Position numbers and translations under genes: made by a program
Shown: one piece after another, positions 27,076 to 35,937 of the stretch
Layout of the letters: every line of letters begins with the position of its first letter
Numbering within the stretch: position 1 is the first letter of the stretch
Origin: Rhizobium rosettiformans
GTDB taxonomy: Bacteria; Pseudomonadota; Alphaproteobacteria; Rhizobiales; Rhizobiaceae
Direction of reading: 5' to 3'
NCBI RefSeq assembly: GCF_016806065.1
Contig: NZ_CP032405.1
Span: 1,950,001-2,014,000 of the forward strand
DNA length: 64,000 bases
The notes under the pieces: generated by a model
Database searches by the model: none
What the model saw: only the letters and a program-made list of their open reading frames with translations
Told to the model about the DNA's origin: nothing

Positions 27076-29378
27076 TTCCTCCCAATGCGGCGGCCGGTAT
27101 TAATGTTAGGCGAAGGGGATGAGACAGCCGTGCTGCTCTCGACGACCTTTGCCGGACCGATCACCTCCACGACAGTCTTCGCGTCAACGTCGAGCTTTTG
27201 CGTCGGTGCCTGGGCGGGCAGCATGCTGTCATTTGCTGCCTGAGGCGGCGCACTCGCATCATCATCGCCCCAGAAGGGGATGGCGGCCTTGATGCGGCTG
27301 GTAATGTCGATGGTACCGATGGCGTCCAGGATCCGTTGCCCCAAACCACGGAACCACTCCACCATTTCGTTGAACTTGCCCTTGATGCCGTTCACCATCG
27401 CCTGACCCGCCTGTTCGCCGGCCGTGCGGAAGGCGGCCTCCGCGTCAGCTGAGTAGTCGTTCATGGTGAAGATGTCCGAGAGGAAGCCCTTGACCTTGCC
27501 GGGAATGGCTTTGATGAAGCCGACGACGCTGTCAGCAAAAGACTCGATCCTCGCGCTCATCGCCGCGATTTCAGCCTCATCAAAGCCGAGCCAGGCAGCG
27601 AATTTGCCCGCCATCTTTGCATTCCCGCTGGCGAACTTCCCAGCAAGATTGGATAGCTTGTCGGTCAGCTCACCCAAAGCGCCGCCGACGACCGAGGCGA
27701 ATCCCTGCACGTAGTTCTTGATCGGCTCCCAATAATTGTAAATGACGAGCCCCAGCCCCGCGATGCCTGCGACAGCGGCCCAGATCGGCCACGTGATGCC
27801 TGCGAGCGCAACCCCGATTGCTGCGATCGCACCTTTGAGAAGGCCGAGCCCCGGTACAGCCAAGGCCATGCCACGCAAACCAACAGAGATACGTGAGAGG
27901 CCCGAAAACCGGGCGCCGCTCATTGAGGCCAATGCAGTCTGAAGCCCGACTGCACTCTTGGCTGCCGTCGCAAAGTATCGCCCGATCGAAAACAGGATGC
28001 GCCCAGCAGCCATGAATGGCATGGCGAGCGCCGCCATTCCTGACCCGATCGCGGAAAGAGCAAAACCGAGAGCGCCGAGCGCAGTCGCAGCGAGGACGCC
28101 GGCCGCTGCAATCGAGAGCCACTGCCGAACGGCTCCGCCGGTTTCCCTATCGAGTTGCCGCAGGTAAAAGATCGCGTCGGTCAAATGCCTGTTGATCTCA
28201 GGCAGCCACGCTCCGAAGGCGAAGCCGATCTCATCGCTCATCTGCTTGCGCAGATTTTCGAAGATGATCATTTGTGTGTTCAGGCTTTCCATCTGGGTTT
28301 TGAAATCGCCATCGGTCATCGCACCGGTCGCCTTTGCGACCTCATCGCGGATCCGCTTGTACTCGTCGATGTTCGCGAGCATCGGGATCAGGAACCCCAT
28401 CACCTGCATGTCGCTGAACAGCTCGCCCAGCGCTCCAGCGCCATGGATCGCTTCTAGCTGCTGACGAACCTGTTCAAGGGCATCCGCTCCGGTCAGCCCA
28501 TTGGCCTTTGCCTTTTCCATCAGGCCGTTGATCTCTTCGCCCGTCACACCGGTCAGCTTCGAGATCTTCTGAACCACGGCCTCAATCGGATTGATGCCCC
28601 GGAGCGCTGCATTCTTCATCACGCCCTGGATATCGACGTTCATCTTCTCGAAGTTCTTTCGGGTCTCCGGCGACGTGATTTTGGAGAGGAAATTATTGAG
28701 GTTGTTCGCGGCCTCGGCAGGATCGGCCGTACCTTTACGAGCGATCTGCAGCATGGCGGCGAGCTGGGTTCCGGCCTCGCGGCCCGTCACGCCGAGCTTT
28801 GCCATCTGCCCGGTCAAAGTCGGGAAGTACTTCGCCATGTCCTTCAGTTCAAAGGCGCCCTCCTTGCCGGCGACAACGAGCCCCGCAAGCATTTCGTCGA
28901 GCTGGTCGGCGGGGAGCTTAAGCGTCTGCAGCAAAGACGTGGCAACCCCAGCCATATCAGCCATAGACGCATTGGCCGCCTTAGCGGCCTTGCCGATTTC
29001 TGGCAGCGTGGAATCAACGAGAGTTTTGTCGAGGCCCGCCGCAATCATCTGCGCAGCACCCGAAGCAATATCGTCAGTGCGAAGGCCCACCAGATTTGCG
29101 AGATCTTCGTACTGCCGCCGCATCTCCTCAACCGACTGAAACGCTTGCTGGCCGACGAGATTTTGCGTCCCCGCTATATCCAACAGTTTTTGCTGGAATG
29201 CTGCGGCCTCCTGGATTGGACCCATAAAGGAAATGGCTGTGACGGCGGCCGCGACGAGACCGAGCCGGCGCGTAAACGAGGTTATACCTTCCAAGGAAGA
29301 GCGCAGGCGTCGCAAAGGTCCGGACAGGAGGTCCCGCATCCGGACTATGACATCAAGGTTCATGCTGCGAGACGACAT
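27072..29378 (-). CDS. Tail tape measure protein
   Basis: 768 residues from the ATG at 29378 (GGGAAG just upstream; a GTG at 29384 is in frame). The N-terminal half has the TMP domain (AAAFQQKLLDIAGTQNLVGQ, DLANLVGLRTDDIASGAAQMIAAGLD), and the middle contains Ala/Gly-rich hydrophobic helices (about residues 425-560). It sets tail length and forms the injection channel. It is short for the family, predicting a short contractile tail. Confidence 0.92.
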   Translation of the reverse strand: MSSRSMNLDVIVRMRDLLSGPLRRLRSSLEGITSFTRRLGLVAAAVTAISFMGPIQEAAAFQQKLLDIAGTQNLVGQQAFQSVEEMRRQYEDLANLVGLRTDDIASGAAQMIAAGLDKTLVDSTLPEIGKAAKAANASMADMAGVATSLLQTLKLPADQLDEMLAGLVVAGKEGAFELKDMAKYFPTLTGQMAKLGVTGREAGTQLAAMLQIARKGTADPAEAANNLNNFLSKITSPETRKNFEKMNVDIQGVMKNAALRGINPIEAVVQKISKLTGVTGEEINGLMEKAKANGLTGADALEQVRQQLEAIHGAGALGELFSDMQVMGFLIPMLANIDEYKRIRDEVAKATGAMTDGDFKTQMESLNTQMIIFENLRKQMSDEIGFAFGAWLPEINRHLTDAIFYLRQLDRETGGAVRQWLSIAAAGVLAATALGALGFALSAIGSGMAALAMPFMAAGRILFSIGRYFATAAKSAVGLQTALASMSGARFSGLSRISVGLRGMALAVPGLGLLKGAIAAIGVALAGITWPIWAAVAGIAGLGLVIYNYWEPIKNYVQGFASVVGGALGELTDKLSNLAGKFASGNAKMAGKFAAWLGFDEAEIAAMSARIESFADSVVGFIKAIPGKVKGFLSDIFTMNDYSADAEAAFRTAGEQAGQAMVNGIKGKFNEMVEWFRGLGQRILDAIGTIDITSRIKAAIPFWGDDDASAPPQAANDSMLPAQAPTQKLDVDAKTVVEVIGPAKVVESSTAVSSPSPNINTGRRIGRN

Positions 29379-29404
29379 GGCCACTTCCCGATTGAGGTGG
29401 CGGC

Positions 29405-29452
29405 AAGCTATCGCGCGCGCGCGAAAACGATCATGCCCGCCGAAGCGGGCAT
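29405..29452 (-). repeat. Prophage hairpin repeat, perfect copy 2
   Basis: An 8-base perfect stem ATGCCCGC/GCGGGCAT (29433-29440 and 29445-29452) with loop CGAA, preceded by AGCTATCGCGCGCGCG. It sits 6 bases beyond the stop codon of the frameshifted chaperone (29458) and upstream of the tape measure gene. Probably a terminator or processing hairpin in the late transcript. Confidence 0.55.
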
Positions 29453-29457
29453 GGGCA

Positions 29458-30059
29458 TCATTTCTTGTTCTGCTGATCAGCGACTTCTTTCCGCCAGGCC
29501 ATCACGCAGTTCCACCAGAACTTGGCGCGGTGAGCTTCGAAGTCTTCGAGCTCGGCGGCGCTGAAGCCCGTGCCATCGGCAAGGGCTCCGAGCATTATCG
29601 GCCAGTTCGGCGGCCACTCGTCAAAAAATGGTTGATCACCTTGCCGCCATCGACGATGTCGGCCGCATCCATCTTGTCAAAGACCGCATTCATGACCGCC
29701 TGCATGGTGCGGGTCGATCGAGCGAAGGTCACGACGGTGTCGTTCTCCTTCGATGCCGCCGCGATCGCCTGAATATCGGCCCCCTTCAGACGGAAGAAGG
29801 TGAGGCTCTCGAAGGTGCGTTCCCGAACCTTACCGTCCTTGCGGGTGGTGATGGTCACAGGCTCGATGAGCGGCAAGGTCACGCTGCCGTCATCGTTGCG
29901 AACTGCGCGGGACGGCAGCTTGTCCAGAACATCACCATCCTCATCCACGATGACGGCCTTTGCACCGCCCTCGTCGATGACGTCGGTCGACGTGCCGGAG
30001 CTGGTGACGGTACCAGCGCCCTGATCCTCGTCGAGATCGATGTGAAGTTCCTTCTTCAT
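29458..30059 (-). CDS. Tail assembly chaperone, -1 frameshift product
   Basis: In the zero frame the gene runs 29595-30059 (154 aa). A slippery heptamer T-TTT-TTG lies at 29628 to 29622 (minus strand), read in phase as His-Phe-Leu. A -1 slip there leaves the frame of the short product and continues for 54 further codons (DEWPPNWPIML...WRKEVADQQNKK) to a stop at 29458, for about 200 residues in total. The extension is rich in Trp and charged residues, as in other tail chaperone C-terminal parts. This is the expected two-product arrangement of the tail assembly chaperone; it bridges the tube and tape-measure genes. The ratio of products cannot be read from sequence. Confidence 0.75.
29595..30059 (-). 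CDS. Tail assembly chaperone, short form (Mu gp41-like)
   Basis: 154 residues. The C-terminal 90 residues (DGSVTLPLIEPVTITTRKDGKVRERTFESLTFFRLKGADIQAI) match the Mu-type tail assembly chaperone. An acidic N-terminal 45 residues (DLDEDQGAGTVTSSG...IVDEDGDVLDK) is an extension compared with Mu. It starts in ATGA with the tube gene. Confidence 0.8.
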   Translation of the reverse strand: MKKELHIDLDEDQGAGTVTSSGTSTDVIDEGGAKAVIVDEDGDVLDKLPSRAVRNDDGSVTLPLIEPVTITTRKDGKVRERTFESLTFFRLKGADIQAIAAASKENDTVVTFARSTRTMQAVMNAVFDKMDAADIVDGGKVINHFLTSGRRTGR

Positions 30060-30421
30060 GCCACGATCTCCTCAGGCGTGCCGGCCGACCAGGTCAGCTC
30101 CATGTTGCCACCCTCGCCACCGGTGATGTTCGGGATGTCGCCAGAGAGAAAGGCGTCATACATCACGAAGGTCTGCCCGGTGTCGCAGACGACCTGCAGT
30201 TCGCCTTCGCCGCTATCCCAGGTATTGCCCCAGCGCTGGCCGCGTTCGAAATGGATGGTCGCCTTGACTTCCGAGCCCTGGAACTCCTGGGCGCGGCCGA
30301 CCTTGCGGCCATAGGTGACCGGGTTGTTCTTGAGGCCGCCGGGACGAATGCTCGCCCCCTTGGCCACCTGAAGGTTACGGCCTCGCCAGATGATATCGAC
30401 GATGCCCAATACCTGCGTCAT
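30056..30421 (-). CDS. Tail tube protein
   Basis: 121 residues, tube_2 family (Mu gpM equivalent): GIVDIIWRGRNLQVAKGASIRPGG, GSEVKATIHFERGQRWGNTWDSG, QVVCDTGQTFVMYDAFLSGD. Forms the rigid inner tube of the contractile tail. It lies 23 bases after the sheath gene. Confidence 0.88.
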   Translation of the reverse strand: MTQVLGIVDIIWRGRNLQVAKGASIRPGGLKNNPVTYGRKVGRAQEFQGSEVKATIHFERGQRWGNTWDSGEGELQVVCDTGQTFVMYDAFLSGDIPNITGGEGGNMELTWSAGTPEEIVA

Positions 30422-30444
30422 TGAAGTATCCTTTCAGTTGGGCG

Positions 30445-31932
30445 TTAGACCTGGAATTCCAGCGCCTGGGCGAAGACCATCAGATTACCGACGATCTGCA
30501 CCTGCGGGCGCCCGTCCAGGCGGTTGCGATCGGAGTTGGAGCGCGCGAAGGAGCTTTCCTTCACCGTACGAGTGACGTCCTCGATCCAGACGTTCTCGCC
30601 GTAGAGCTTGCAGCGCGCCGCCCAGGAGGCCTTCATGCGCTTCGGCGTCACGACAGCCGTGCCGGGATCCTCGTCACCGTTGAACCGCTGGACGTTTGCG
30701 CCGTCGGTATCGTCGTCAACGAGCTTGGAGCGCGGATACATCAGGCTCACATAGGTCGCCCAATCGTAGCGGATCCGGCTCATGGTGGCGGGCACCATGA
30801 TATCGAGCCAGGCGCGATCGGCGGTGCCCAGGCTGCTAGTCTTGTAGGTCGTGATGACGCGGCTGATCACGACAGAGCCGTCGGAGAGGCAATCGAAGGT
30901 CGAGATGCCGGTCCGCAGCAAGAGATCGTTTTCCGTGTCGAGGAACTGATCGACGGGATCAGGCGCTTCCACGCCTGGCAGGACGAGCGAGCGCAGCTGG
31001 CGCGCCGGATCGTTCGTCAGATGGAAGGCGGCGATGCCCATCAGCGAGGCCGCGATCGACCAGGCCGACGTTGGGCTCTTCTTCAGGCCGCCCGTGGTCA
31101 GGAAGGCGTTGTTGGTCAAAGCGCCGAACGTGCTCAGTTCGCCGAAGGTCCCGCGCTTGAACACGAAGCCATGGCAGTCCAGCTTCGACGTCGCCAGATA
31201 GCGGACACGCAGCCATTCTGCCAATGCCGCCATATTCGTGGCGTCATTCCAGGGGGTGGTAAGCTTGGTGAACCAGGTGTTGGCGATGGCATCGAGCGCG
31301 CTCTGGACCAGTGGGTTGCCAGAGCCGCCGGACATAGCAACGACTGTGATCGTCAGGCCGGCCGGGATCGGCTCGTTCTTCGTGTCGACTCGCAGATCAA
31401 TCTCATTGCCGACCTCACCGCCATGGCGAGAGGTGACCGTGACCACGCCGGCAGCCGCTACGGCCGTCGCCACCATATCGAGATCCGCGTTGATCACGGC
31501 CGCAAGCTTGGTGGCAAGCGCCGTGACATTGTCCGTCGTGAGTGCGGTGATGCGCACCTGCCGGCCGCCGACTTTGAAGCGGATGGTGCTCGCCGCTTGG
31601 ACGGCACCGACGAAGGTGAAGGTGCCGGTTGCTTTGACCGCGCCGCCAGCATCCGCCAGCGCCATGATCGAAAGCGGCGTGTTGCGATTAGCCTTCTTGA
31701 AAAAGGCCACCTGCTCGGCACCGATCGAGCCGCGACCGAAATAGGCGATCGCCTCCTCGGCGCGCGTAATCTCAATAATCTGGCCGGGCGTGATCGTGCC
31801 GGCCGCCAACTTCTGGCCGATGATCAGCGCTTTCTCGGGCCACGCGAAGATGCCGGCGTTGCGATAGTTCGCCCGCACCTCAATCAGGACGCCTGGCTCC
31901 AGGCGATCCACGGGGATTTCGTTGAAATCCAT
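30445..31932 (-). CDS. Tail sheath protein, Mu gpL family
   Basis: 495 residues. N terminus: VDRLEPGVLIEVRANYRNAGIFAWPEKALIIGQKL. C-terminal sheath domain with TTYKTSSLGTADRAWLDIMVPATMSRIRYDWATYV and the final RNRLDGRPQVQIVGNLMVFAQALEF, the polymerising C-terminal arm. Family length is normal. Confidence 0.93.
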   Translation of the reverse strand: MDFNEIPVDRLEPGVLIEVRANYRNAGIFAWPEKALIIGQKLAAGTITPGQIIEITRAEEAIAYFGRGSIGAEQVAFFKKANRNTPLSIMALADAGGAVKATGTFTFVGAVQAASTIRFKVGGRQVRITALTTDNVTALATKLAAVINADLDMVATAVAAAGVVTVTSRHGGEVGNEIDLRVDTKNEPIPAGLTITVVAMSGGSGNPLVQSALDAIANTWFTKLTTPWNDATNMAALAEWLRVRYLATSKLDCHGFVFKRGTFGELSTFGALTNNAFLTTGGLKKSPTSAWSIAASLMGIAAFHLTNDPARQLRSLVLPGVEAPDPVDQFLDTENDLLLRTGISTFDCLSDGSVVISRVITTYKTSSLGTADRAWLDIMVPATMSRIRYDWATYVSLMYPRSKLVDDDTDGANVQRFNGDEDPGTAVVTPKRMKASWAARCKLYGENVWIEDVTRTVKESSFARSNSDRNRLDGRPQVQIVGNLMVFAQALEFQV

Positions 31933-32108
31933 TACTTCTCTCCTTCAGGCTTCTTCGGCGCCGGGACTTTGACCAGATCGCCATCGGCGACACGGCGGCG
32001 GGTGTAGAGGGTGTCGGGATCTTCCATCCCTTCGGTCGGCCAGGGCGTTCCGTCTTCCTGCGGAACGAGCCGATCCTTGGCCGGAGCCAGATAGTCCTTC
32101 TTGGCCAT
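31932..32108 (-). CDS. DUF2635 family protein (Mu gp38 equivalent)
   Basis: 58 residues (MAKKDYLAPAKDRLVPQEDGTPW...YTRRRVADGDLVKV), the typical DUF2635 pattern of V-P-x-x-G and a C-terminal G-D-L. The start at 32108 has GGAG nearby and lies 2 bases after the previous stop. Always encoded just before the sheath in Mu-like phages; its function is unknown. Confidence 0.85.
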   Translation of the reverse strand: MAKKDYLAPAKDRLVPQEDGTPWPTEGMEDPDTLYTRRRVADGDLVKVPAPKKPEGEK

Positions 32109-32110
32109 GT

Positions 32111-32695
32111 TCACTCCTGTGGTGGCTCGATGGTGTCGTTGATCGCGCCTGGCCCATCGGAGCCAGACACCGACCAGGTAATGCCGAGCTGCTCGAAGCT
32201 CTCCGGCGACGAGATGGCGTAGTCCGCGGGCGATGTGACGAAGCTGAAATTGAAGTCGATCTGGGCAAGAGCGATATCGTCATCGGCATAACCTTCGGCG
32301 ACGAGGCTCTGAGCCTGGGTGACCTCCATGACGCCGACCGGCTTCATGGTCACGCCGTGAATGAGCGCCAGGGCGACGTCTGTCATCGCGTCCAGGCCAA
32401 TGTCTTTCCGGTCCCCTTTGAAGCGGGCTTCAAGGCCGCTTGAAACCCGGCAGATAAGTATCAGCCGCCACTGCATGACGCCCTTCAGCTGTCGGCCGCT
32501 GTCCTTCTGAGGCTGCATGCCAGCCCAGGCGAGCCCAAGCATCGGGGCCTGTTTCACAACTCGCTTGAACTCCGTCAGGCTCAGCGACTGCGGAACGCGC
32601 TCGATGCCGAAGGTCTGGGCGGGAAATGCCTGCCGAAGTCGATCGATGATAAGCGGCTCCTGGCGGCGAATGGTGGCGAGGTCAAAGGAGGCCAT
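32111..32695 (-). CDS. DUF1834 family tail terminator-type protein (Mu gp37)
   Basis: 194 residues; start at 32695 (MASFDLATIRRQEPLIIDRLRQAFP), overlapping the previous stop by one base. Family features: the N-terminal helix, RLILICRV and LDAMTDVALALIHG. Located between the gp36 and DUF2635 genes as in Mu. Probably the tail completion or neck protein. Confidence 0.82.
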   Translation of the reverse strand: MASFDLATIRRQEPLIIDRLRQAFPAQTFGIERVPQSLSLTEFKRVVKQAPMLGLAWAGMQPQKDSGRQLKGVMQWRLILICRVSSGLEARFKGDRKDIGLDAMTDVALALIHGVTMKPVGVMEVTQAQSLVAEGYADDDIALAQIDFNFSFVTSPADYAISSPESFEQLGITWSVSGSDGPGAINDTIEPPQE

Positions 32696-33132
32696 CAGAA
32701 GCCCCTCAAGGTGTCTTGGCTGAAGACCCGGCCACGATCGGAGATGCGCGGGCCGGAGCCCACCTGGTCGGTGCCGGTCACAAGCGCGCGCGGGACGTCG
32801 AGGTTGACCAGCTCTTTCGAAATCGACTCGAGCCATTTGATGATGTCGGCCCGGCCCTTGCTCATCTCCTCGGTCGGCGATGAGCGTTCGGTGTCGGAAA
32901 GGTCGTAGCGCGCGAGCACGCAAGTCGCCCGCACGATCTCAGCCGGAGGAGCCGCGATCGGCACGAAGTACCGGCCACGGATGTAACCGTCGATCACGGC
33001 ACTGGCATCGGCGAGAGCGATGTTGACCTTTTCCTCGTCAACCGTCTCGGCCGTGCGGTCCTCCGGCTGGGAAAGCCGGATGATCTGGGTCTCGCCGAAG
33101 CGGGCGATCATGTCGGTGACGGTTGCGTACAA
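32695..33132 (-). CDS. DUF1320 family protein (Mu gp36)
   Basis: 145 residues: MYATVTDMIARFGETQIIRLSQPED, DASAVIDGYIRGRYFVPIA, VLARYDLSD, matching DUF1320 head-tail connector proteins. Forms the connector between portal and tail. Confidence 0.87.
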   Translation of the reverse strand: MYATVTDMIARFGETQIIRLSQPEDRTAETVDEEKVNIALADASAVIDGYIRGRYFVPIAAPPAEIVRATCVLARYDLSDTERSSPTEEMSKGRADIIKWLESISKELVNLDVPRALVTGTDQVGSGPRISDRGRVFSQDTLRGF

Positions 33133-33193
33133 GGTCTCTCTCCTGGTTGAAGCTGGCGGACGCTTGGCCCGCCAGTGTTCTGCAGATCTTGCG

Positions 33194-33460
33194 TCAGGCC
33201 AGACGCAAAGAGCCGTCCAGCGACTGGCCGTTGGTCAAAAGGCTTTCGCGATAGACGGGCTTCAGGTTCCCGATGAAGGCGAAGGCAACCGCCTTGAAAC
33301 GCGGCAGCCACGACAGGGCGAATGCCACCGGGGCATCGCGAACCAGGTGGATCATCGGAGCCAGGACGAACTCAGCGACACGCGTTGCGGCCGAAACCAA
33401 AACTGCGGCCACCAGAGCCAGAGAATGCAGAATGATCATGCGATAGGGCTTATAGTTCAC
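33194..33460 (-). CDS. Small membrane protein of unknown function
   Basis: 88 residues from a GTG start with GGAG upstream (GGAGACTATCC-GTG). A hydrophobic N terminus (MIILHSLALVAAVLVSAATRV) forms one likely membrane helix, followed by an amphipathic stretch. It sits in the head-tail module between gp35 and gp36, where Mu has no equivalent. No family is recognised. Confidence 0.55.
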   Translation of the reverse strand: MNYKPYRMIILHSLALVAAVLVSAATRVAEFVLAPMIHLVRDAPVAFALSWLPRFKAVAFAFIGNLKPVYRESLLTNGQSLDGSLRLA

Positions 33461-33545
33461 GGATAGTCTCCTGTTGGGTGGAAAGCCCCGGTGCCGCTGG
33501 AGCCTTCCGTCAATTCGCGCCTGTCGGCACCCGCGCTGGGTATTC

Positions 33546-33944
33546 CTACTTCTTCGCCTTTGCGGCTTGGTCGCCGGCTACCTTGGTGGCCGCATCGAGC
33601 TTGGCATTGAGGTCCGCGACAGCCTTGTCGTGCTCACCCTGCAGCTCCTCGATCTTCTCTTTTGCCTTCTCGGCAACCGCCTGATCGAAGGCTGCCTGCA
33701 GTTCGGCGATCTTCTGCTCGACAAGCACCTGGACCGCATCATTCACGCGCTGCTGAAAATCATCCTCGGTCTGGACGTTCTCGCCTTCACCCACCTCACG
33801 TACCGTGAAGGCCGGATCGGCGCGGAACGCGGCGAGCTGCTCTTCGGTCCAGTGACCTTCCTTGTAAAAGGCAGTGGCCGGATGCTTGACGCCATTGCGG
33901 CGCATGCCAGGCGTGGTGCAGATGATCTGGATTTTCTTCGACAT
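33546..33944 (-). CDS. Mu gp35-like protein (FluMu N-terminal domain)
   Basis: 132 residues from the ATG at 33944. The N-terminal 50 residues (MSKKIQIICTTPGMRRNGVKHPATAFYKEGHWTEEQLAAFRADPAFTV) match the small domain found in Mu-like head genes; the rest is a coiled coil with many Glu/Lys/Ala (about residues 55-130). Confidence 0.8.
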   Translation of the reverse strand: MSKKIQIICTTPGMRRNGVKHPATAFYKEGHWTEEQLAAFRADPAFTVREVGEGENVQTEDDFQQRVNDAVQVLVEQKIAELQAAFDQAVAEKAKEKIEELQGEHDKAVADLNAKLDAATKVAGDQAAKAKK

Positions 33945-34057
33945 GTTCGGTTCCTTTCCGGGTCTCGGGAAAGCGGCCACCTGGCCGTTTTCCGGAAACC
34001 CGTCGCCAGTCGGAAGGAAGACTGGCGACGGCCTCGGGACGCTTGACCTGTCCGAGA

Positions 34058-34951
34058 TCAGGCGAGGTACGGAACCACGACCACGTCGGCCGAGCGGTTC
34101 CAGACGTTGGTGGCGCCGTTCGCTGCGGTCTCGGCGGCCACCAGCTTGCGGGCGACACCCTCCAGTGCCGGCGGAACGATCAGCTTCGCGCCACGGATGT
34201 TGAGCGGAGAGCCATCGCGGCGACGGATCGTCGAGAGCGCCGTGCGGGCTGCCTCATAGTTCGCCTCGTTGAGTGTGGCCTTCGACTTGTGCGCCAGCTG
34301 CCAAAGACCGAAGCCTGCGTTGCAGCGGCCATCGACGCCCCAGACAAACTTGTTCTGGTAGAAGACGTTCGGATCATCCGGGCTCTGCAGAGGCGTCAGA
34401 ACGAACGGGCGTCGGGTCTGATAGACCAGCGGCTTCATCACCTGAGTGTCATCGACCAGGTACCAGGCGGGGCCAGCACCATCGGTGAAGTTGGAAACCG
34501 AGATCGCGCCGCCGGCTTCGTTGTAGCCGGGGTGGTCGGTGTCGAAGAAATACTGGCCGTCGTAGCACTTCACGGTCTCGCCGGTCTTGAAGAGCGGCCA
34601 GATAAGCTGGTCGGGGAACTGAGCAGCGTCCTGTCCCATCTGACCGGCAACCGGCGTGAAGATGCCGATCTGATCGTCATCGATCTGCTCGCGCTTAATG
34701 CCGATCGTCTTCTCGAACGTGCGGTTCTTGATGACGTAGGTCTGAGCGCCGAGGTCATGGACGATGCGGTCACCGAGCCATTCGCGGAAGCCCGGAATAT
34801 CGTCGAGGCGCGGATACTCGTTCATGGCCGTGCTGGATGGCACGGTCATGGCGACCGTGGTGTAGAAGGTCTGCACTGCGCTGAAGCGGGCATTGTAGGC
34901 GGTTGAAAGGCCCGTGTAGATCGCGCGCAGAGTGCTTGCATTGATATCCAT
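34058..34951 (-). CDS. Major capsid protein, Mu gpT family
   Basis: 297 residues; start at 34951 (MDINASTLRAIYTGLSTAYNARF) restores the gpT N terminus. Signatures: NEYPRLDDIPGFREWLGDR, FEKTIGIKREQIDDDQIG, GETVKCYDGQYFFDTDHPGYNEAG. HK97-type fold. It is preceded by a decoration-protein gene and the protease/scaffold gene. Confidence 0.93.
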   Translation of the reverse strand: MDINASTLRAIYTGLSTAYNARFSAVQTFYTTVAMTVPSSTAMNEYPRLDDIPGFREWLGDRIVHDLGAQTYVIKNRTFEKTIGIKREQIDDDQIGIFTPVAGQMGQDAAQFPDQLIWPLFKTGETVKCYDGQYFFDTDHPGYNEAGGAISVSNFTDGAGPAWYLVDDTQVMKPLVYQTRRPFVLTPLQSPDDPNVFYQNKFVWGVDGRCNAGFGLWQLAHKSKATLNEANYEAARTALSTIRRRDGSPLNIRGAKLIVPPALEGVARKLVAAETAANGATNVWNRSADVVVVPYLA

Positions 34952-34961
34952 GTGGACGTCC

Positions 34962-35357
34962 TCAGAGGGTCTTGAGCCAGACGCCGTCAGCGTCGATGGC
35001 GTCGATGGTGCCGATTGCAAGCAGCGAGCCTGCGGTGAGCGTGAAGGTGTCGTCGGCGGACGCGTAGACCGTGGCGCCGATGTTCGCGACTGTGGCGCCG
35101 GCGAGCGGGATCAGGCGCACATCCTTCTCGATGTTCACGACCTGGTCGCCGGTTGCGCCACCGGTGTTGTCGGCGCGCTGCTCGGCGAAGCCGATCAGCT
35201 TGACCGCCGAGACGTGGCCGGCTGGAACAGCTTCCCGGTTGGCTGTGATCCCGACAGCCGAGCCGCCGAAGATCTTCACATTGGCAAGCACGGGGTAGCC
35301 GTAGGAGCGACCGAGGCCCGGCTTGCGCTTGGAGCGGATATCGTCAGTGGCGGCCAT
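34962..35357 (-). CDS. Putative head decoration protein
   Basis: 131 residues, beta-rich: AGHVSAVKLIGFAEQRADNTGG, VNIEKDVRLIPLAGATVANIGATVYASADDTFTLTAG, TIDAIDADGVWLKTL. This is the DUF2190/decoration-type pattern, and it sits between the scaffold and the major capsid genes. Not proven, but the position and fold pattern agree. Confidence 0.65.
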   Translation of the reverse strand: MAATDDIRSKRKPGLGRSYGYPVLANVKIFGGSAVGITANREAVPAGHVSAVKLIGFAEQRADNTGGATGDQVVNIEKDVRLIPLAGATVANIGATVYASADDTFTLTAGSLLAIGTIDAIDADGVWLKTL

Positions 35358-35358
35358 A

Positions 35359-35937
35359 TCAGTTGCCCTTTCCGTGCAGAGCCTTTGCCGAAGCGGCGAA
35401 GGTGGTTTCGTCGACGCCCATCATGGCCGCGACCTGGCGATCCTCGTCCGTCAGACCACCGCCTTCGGCTTCGGGCACCTTGCGTCCGCCGAGGCCGCCG
35501 CTGTTGATCGACGGCAGGAGCGAAATCTCCTTCTCGACCTCGGCCGGATCCTTCATGTGACGGGCGATCATGTGCTCCTTGAGCGCCGGCACGATCTTAC
35601 CCGCCTTGACTGCGTCCTCGACGACGACGACGGCGCGATCGCGGGCGTGGTTCGAGATCAGCGTAGTGAGCTGGCTCTGGAGCGAGGTGACGCTCGCCCG
35701 CAGCTCAGCATTCTCGGCCTCGGTCGGAGTAACCTTGCCGCGTGACTGAAGCGCGGTGACGAGGGCGTCACCGGACGTGCCTGCCGGCAGGCCAACGGCT
35801 TCGACGATCTTGCCGACCAGGGCGGCATGAGTTGCCGTTTCCTGCTGGGCCTGATGGGCGGAGGCGACGGCCGCCAGTACATCGGCCTCCGTCGCGGTTT
35901 CCGGAAGGCCAAGCGCCTTCCGCAGCTGTTCAAGCAT
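35359..35937 (-). CDS. Nested internal-start scaffold protein (gpZ-like)
   Basis: In frame with the protease gene, the ATG at 35937 (MLEQLRKALGLPETATEADV) is preceded by CAGGAGACTGCA, a strong ribosome binding site 7 bases away. Translation would yield the 192-residue helical C-terminal part alone, the arrangement known for Mu gpI/gpZ where scaffold is made from an internal start. The sequence supports but does not prove use of this start. Confidence 0.65.
   Translation of the reverse strand: MLEQLRKALGLPETATEADVLAAVASAHQAQQETATHAALVGKIVEAVGLPAGTSGDALVTALQSRGKVTPTEAENAELRASVTSLQSQLTTLISNHARDRAVVVVEDAVKAGKIVPALKEHMIARHMKDPAEVEKEISLLPSINSGGLGGRKVPEAEGGGLTDEDRQVAAMMGVDETTFAASAKALHGKGN

Noticed and set aside
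30421..32007. 528-aa ORF opposite the tail sheath gene
   Set aside because: The sheath gene has clear family motifs on the other strand.
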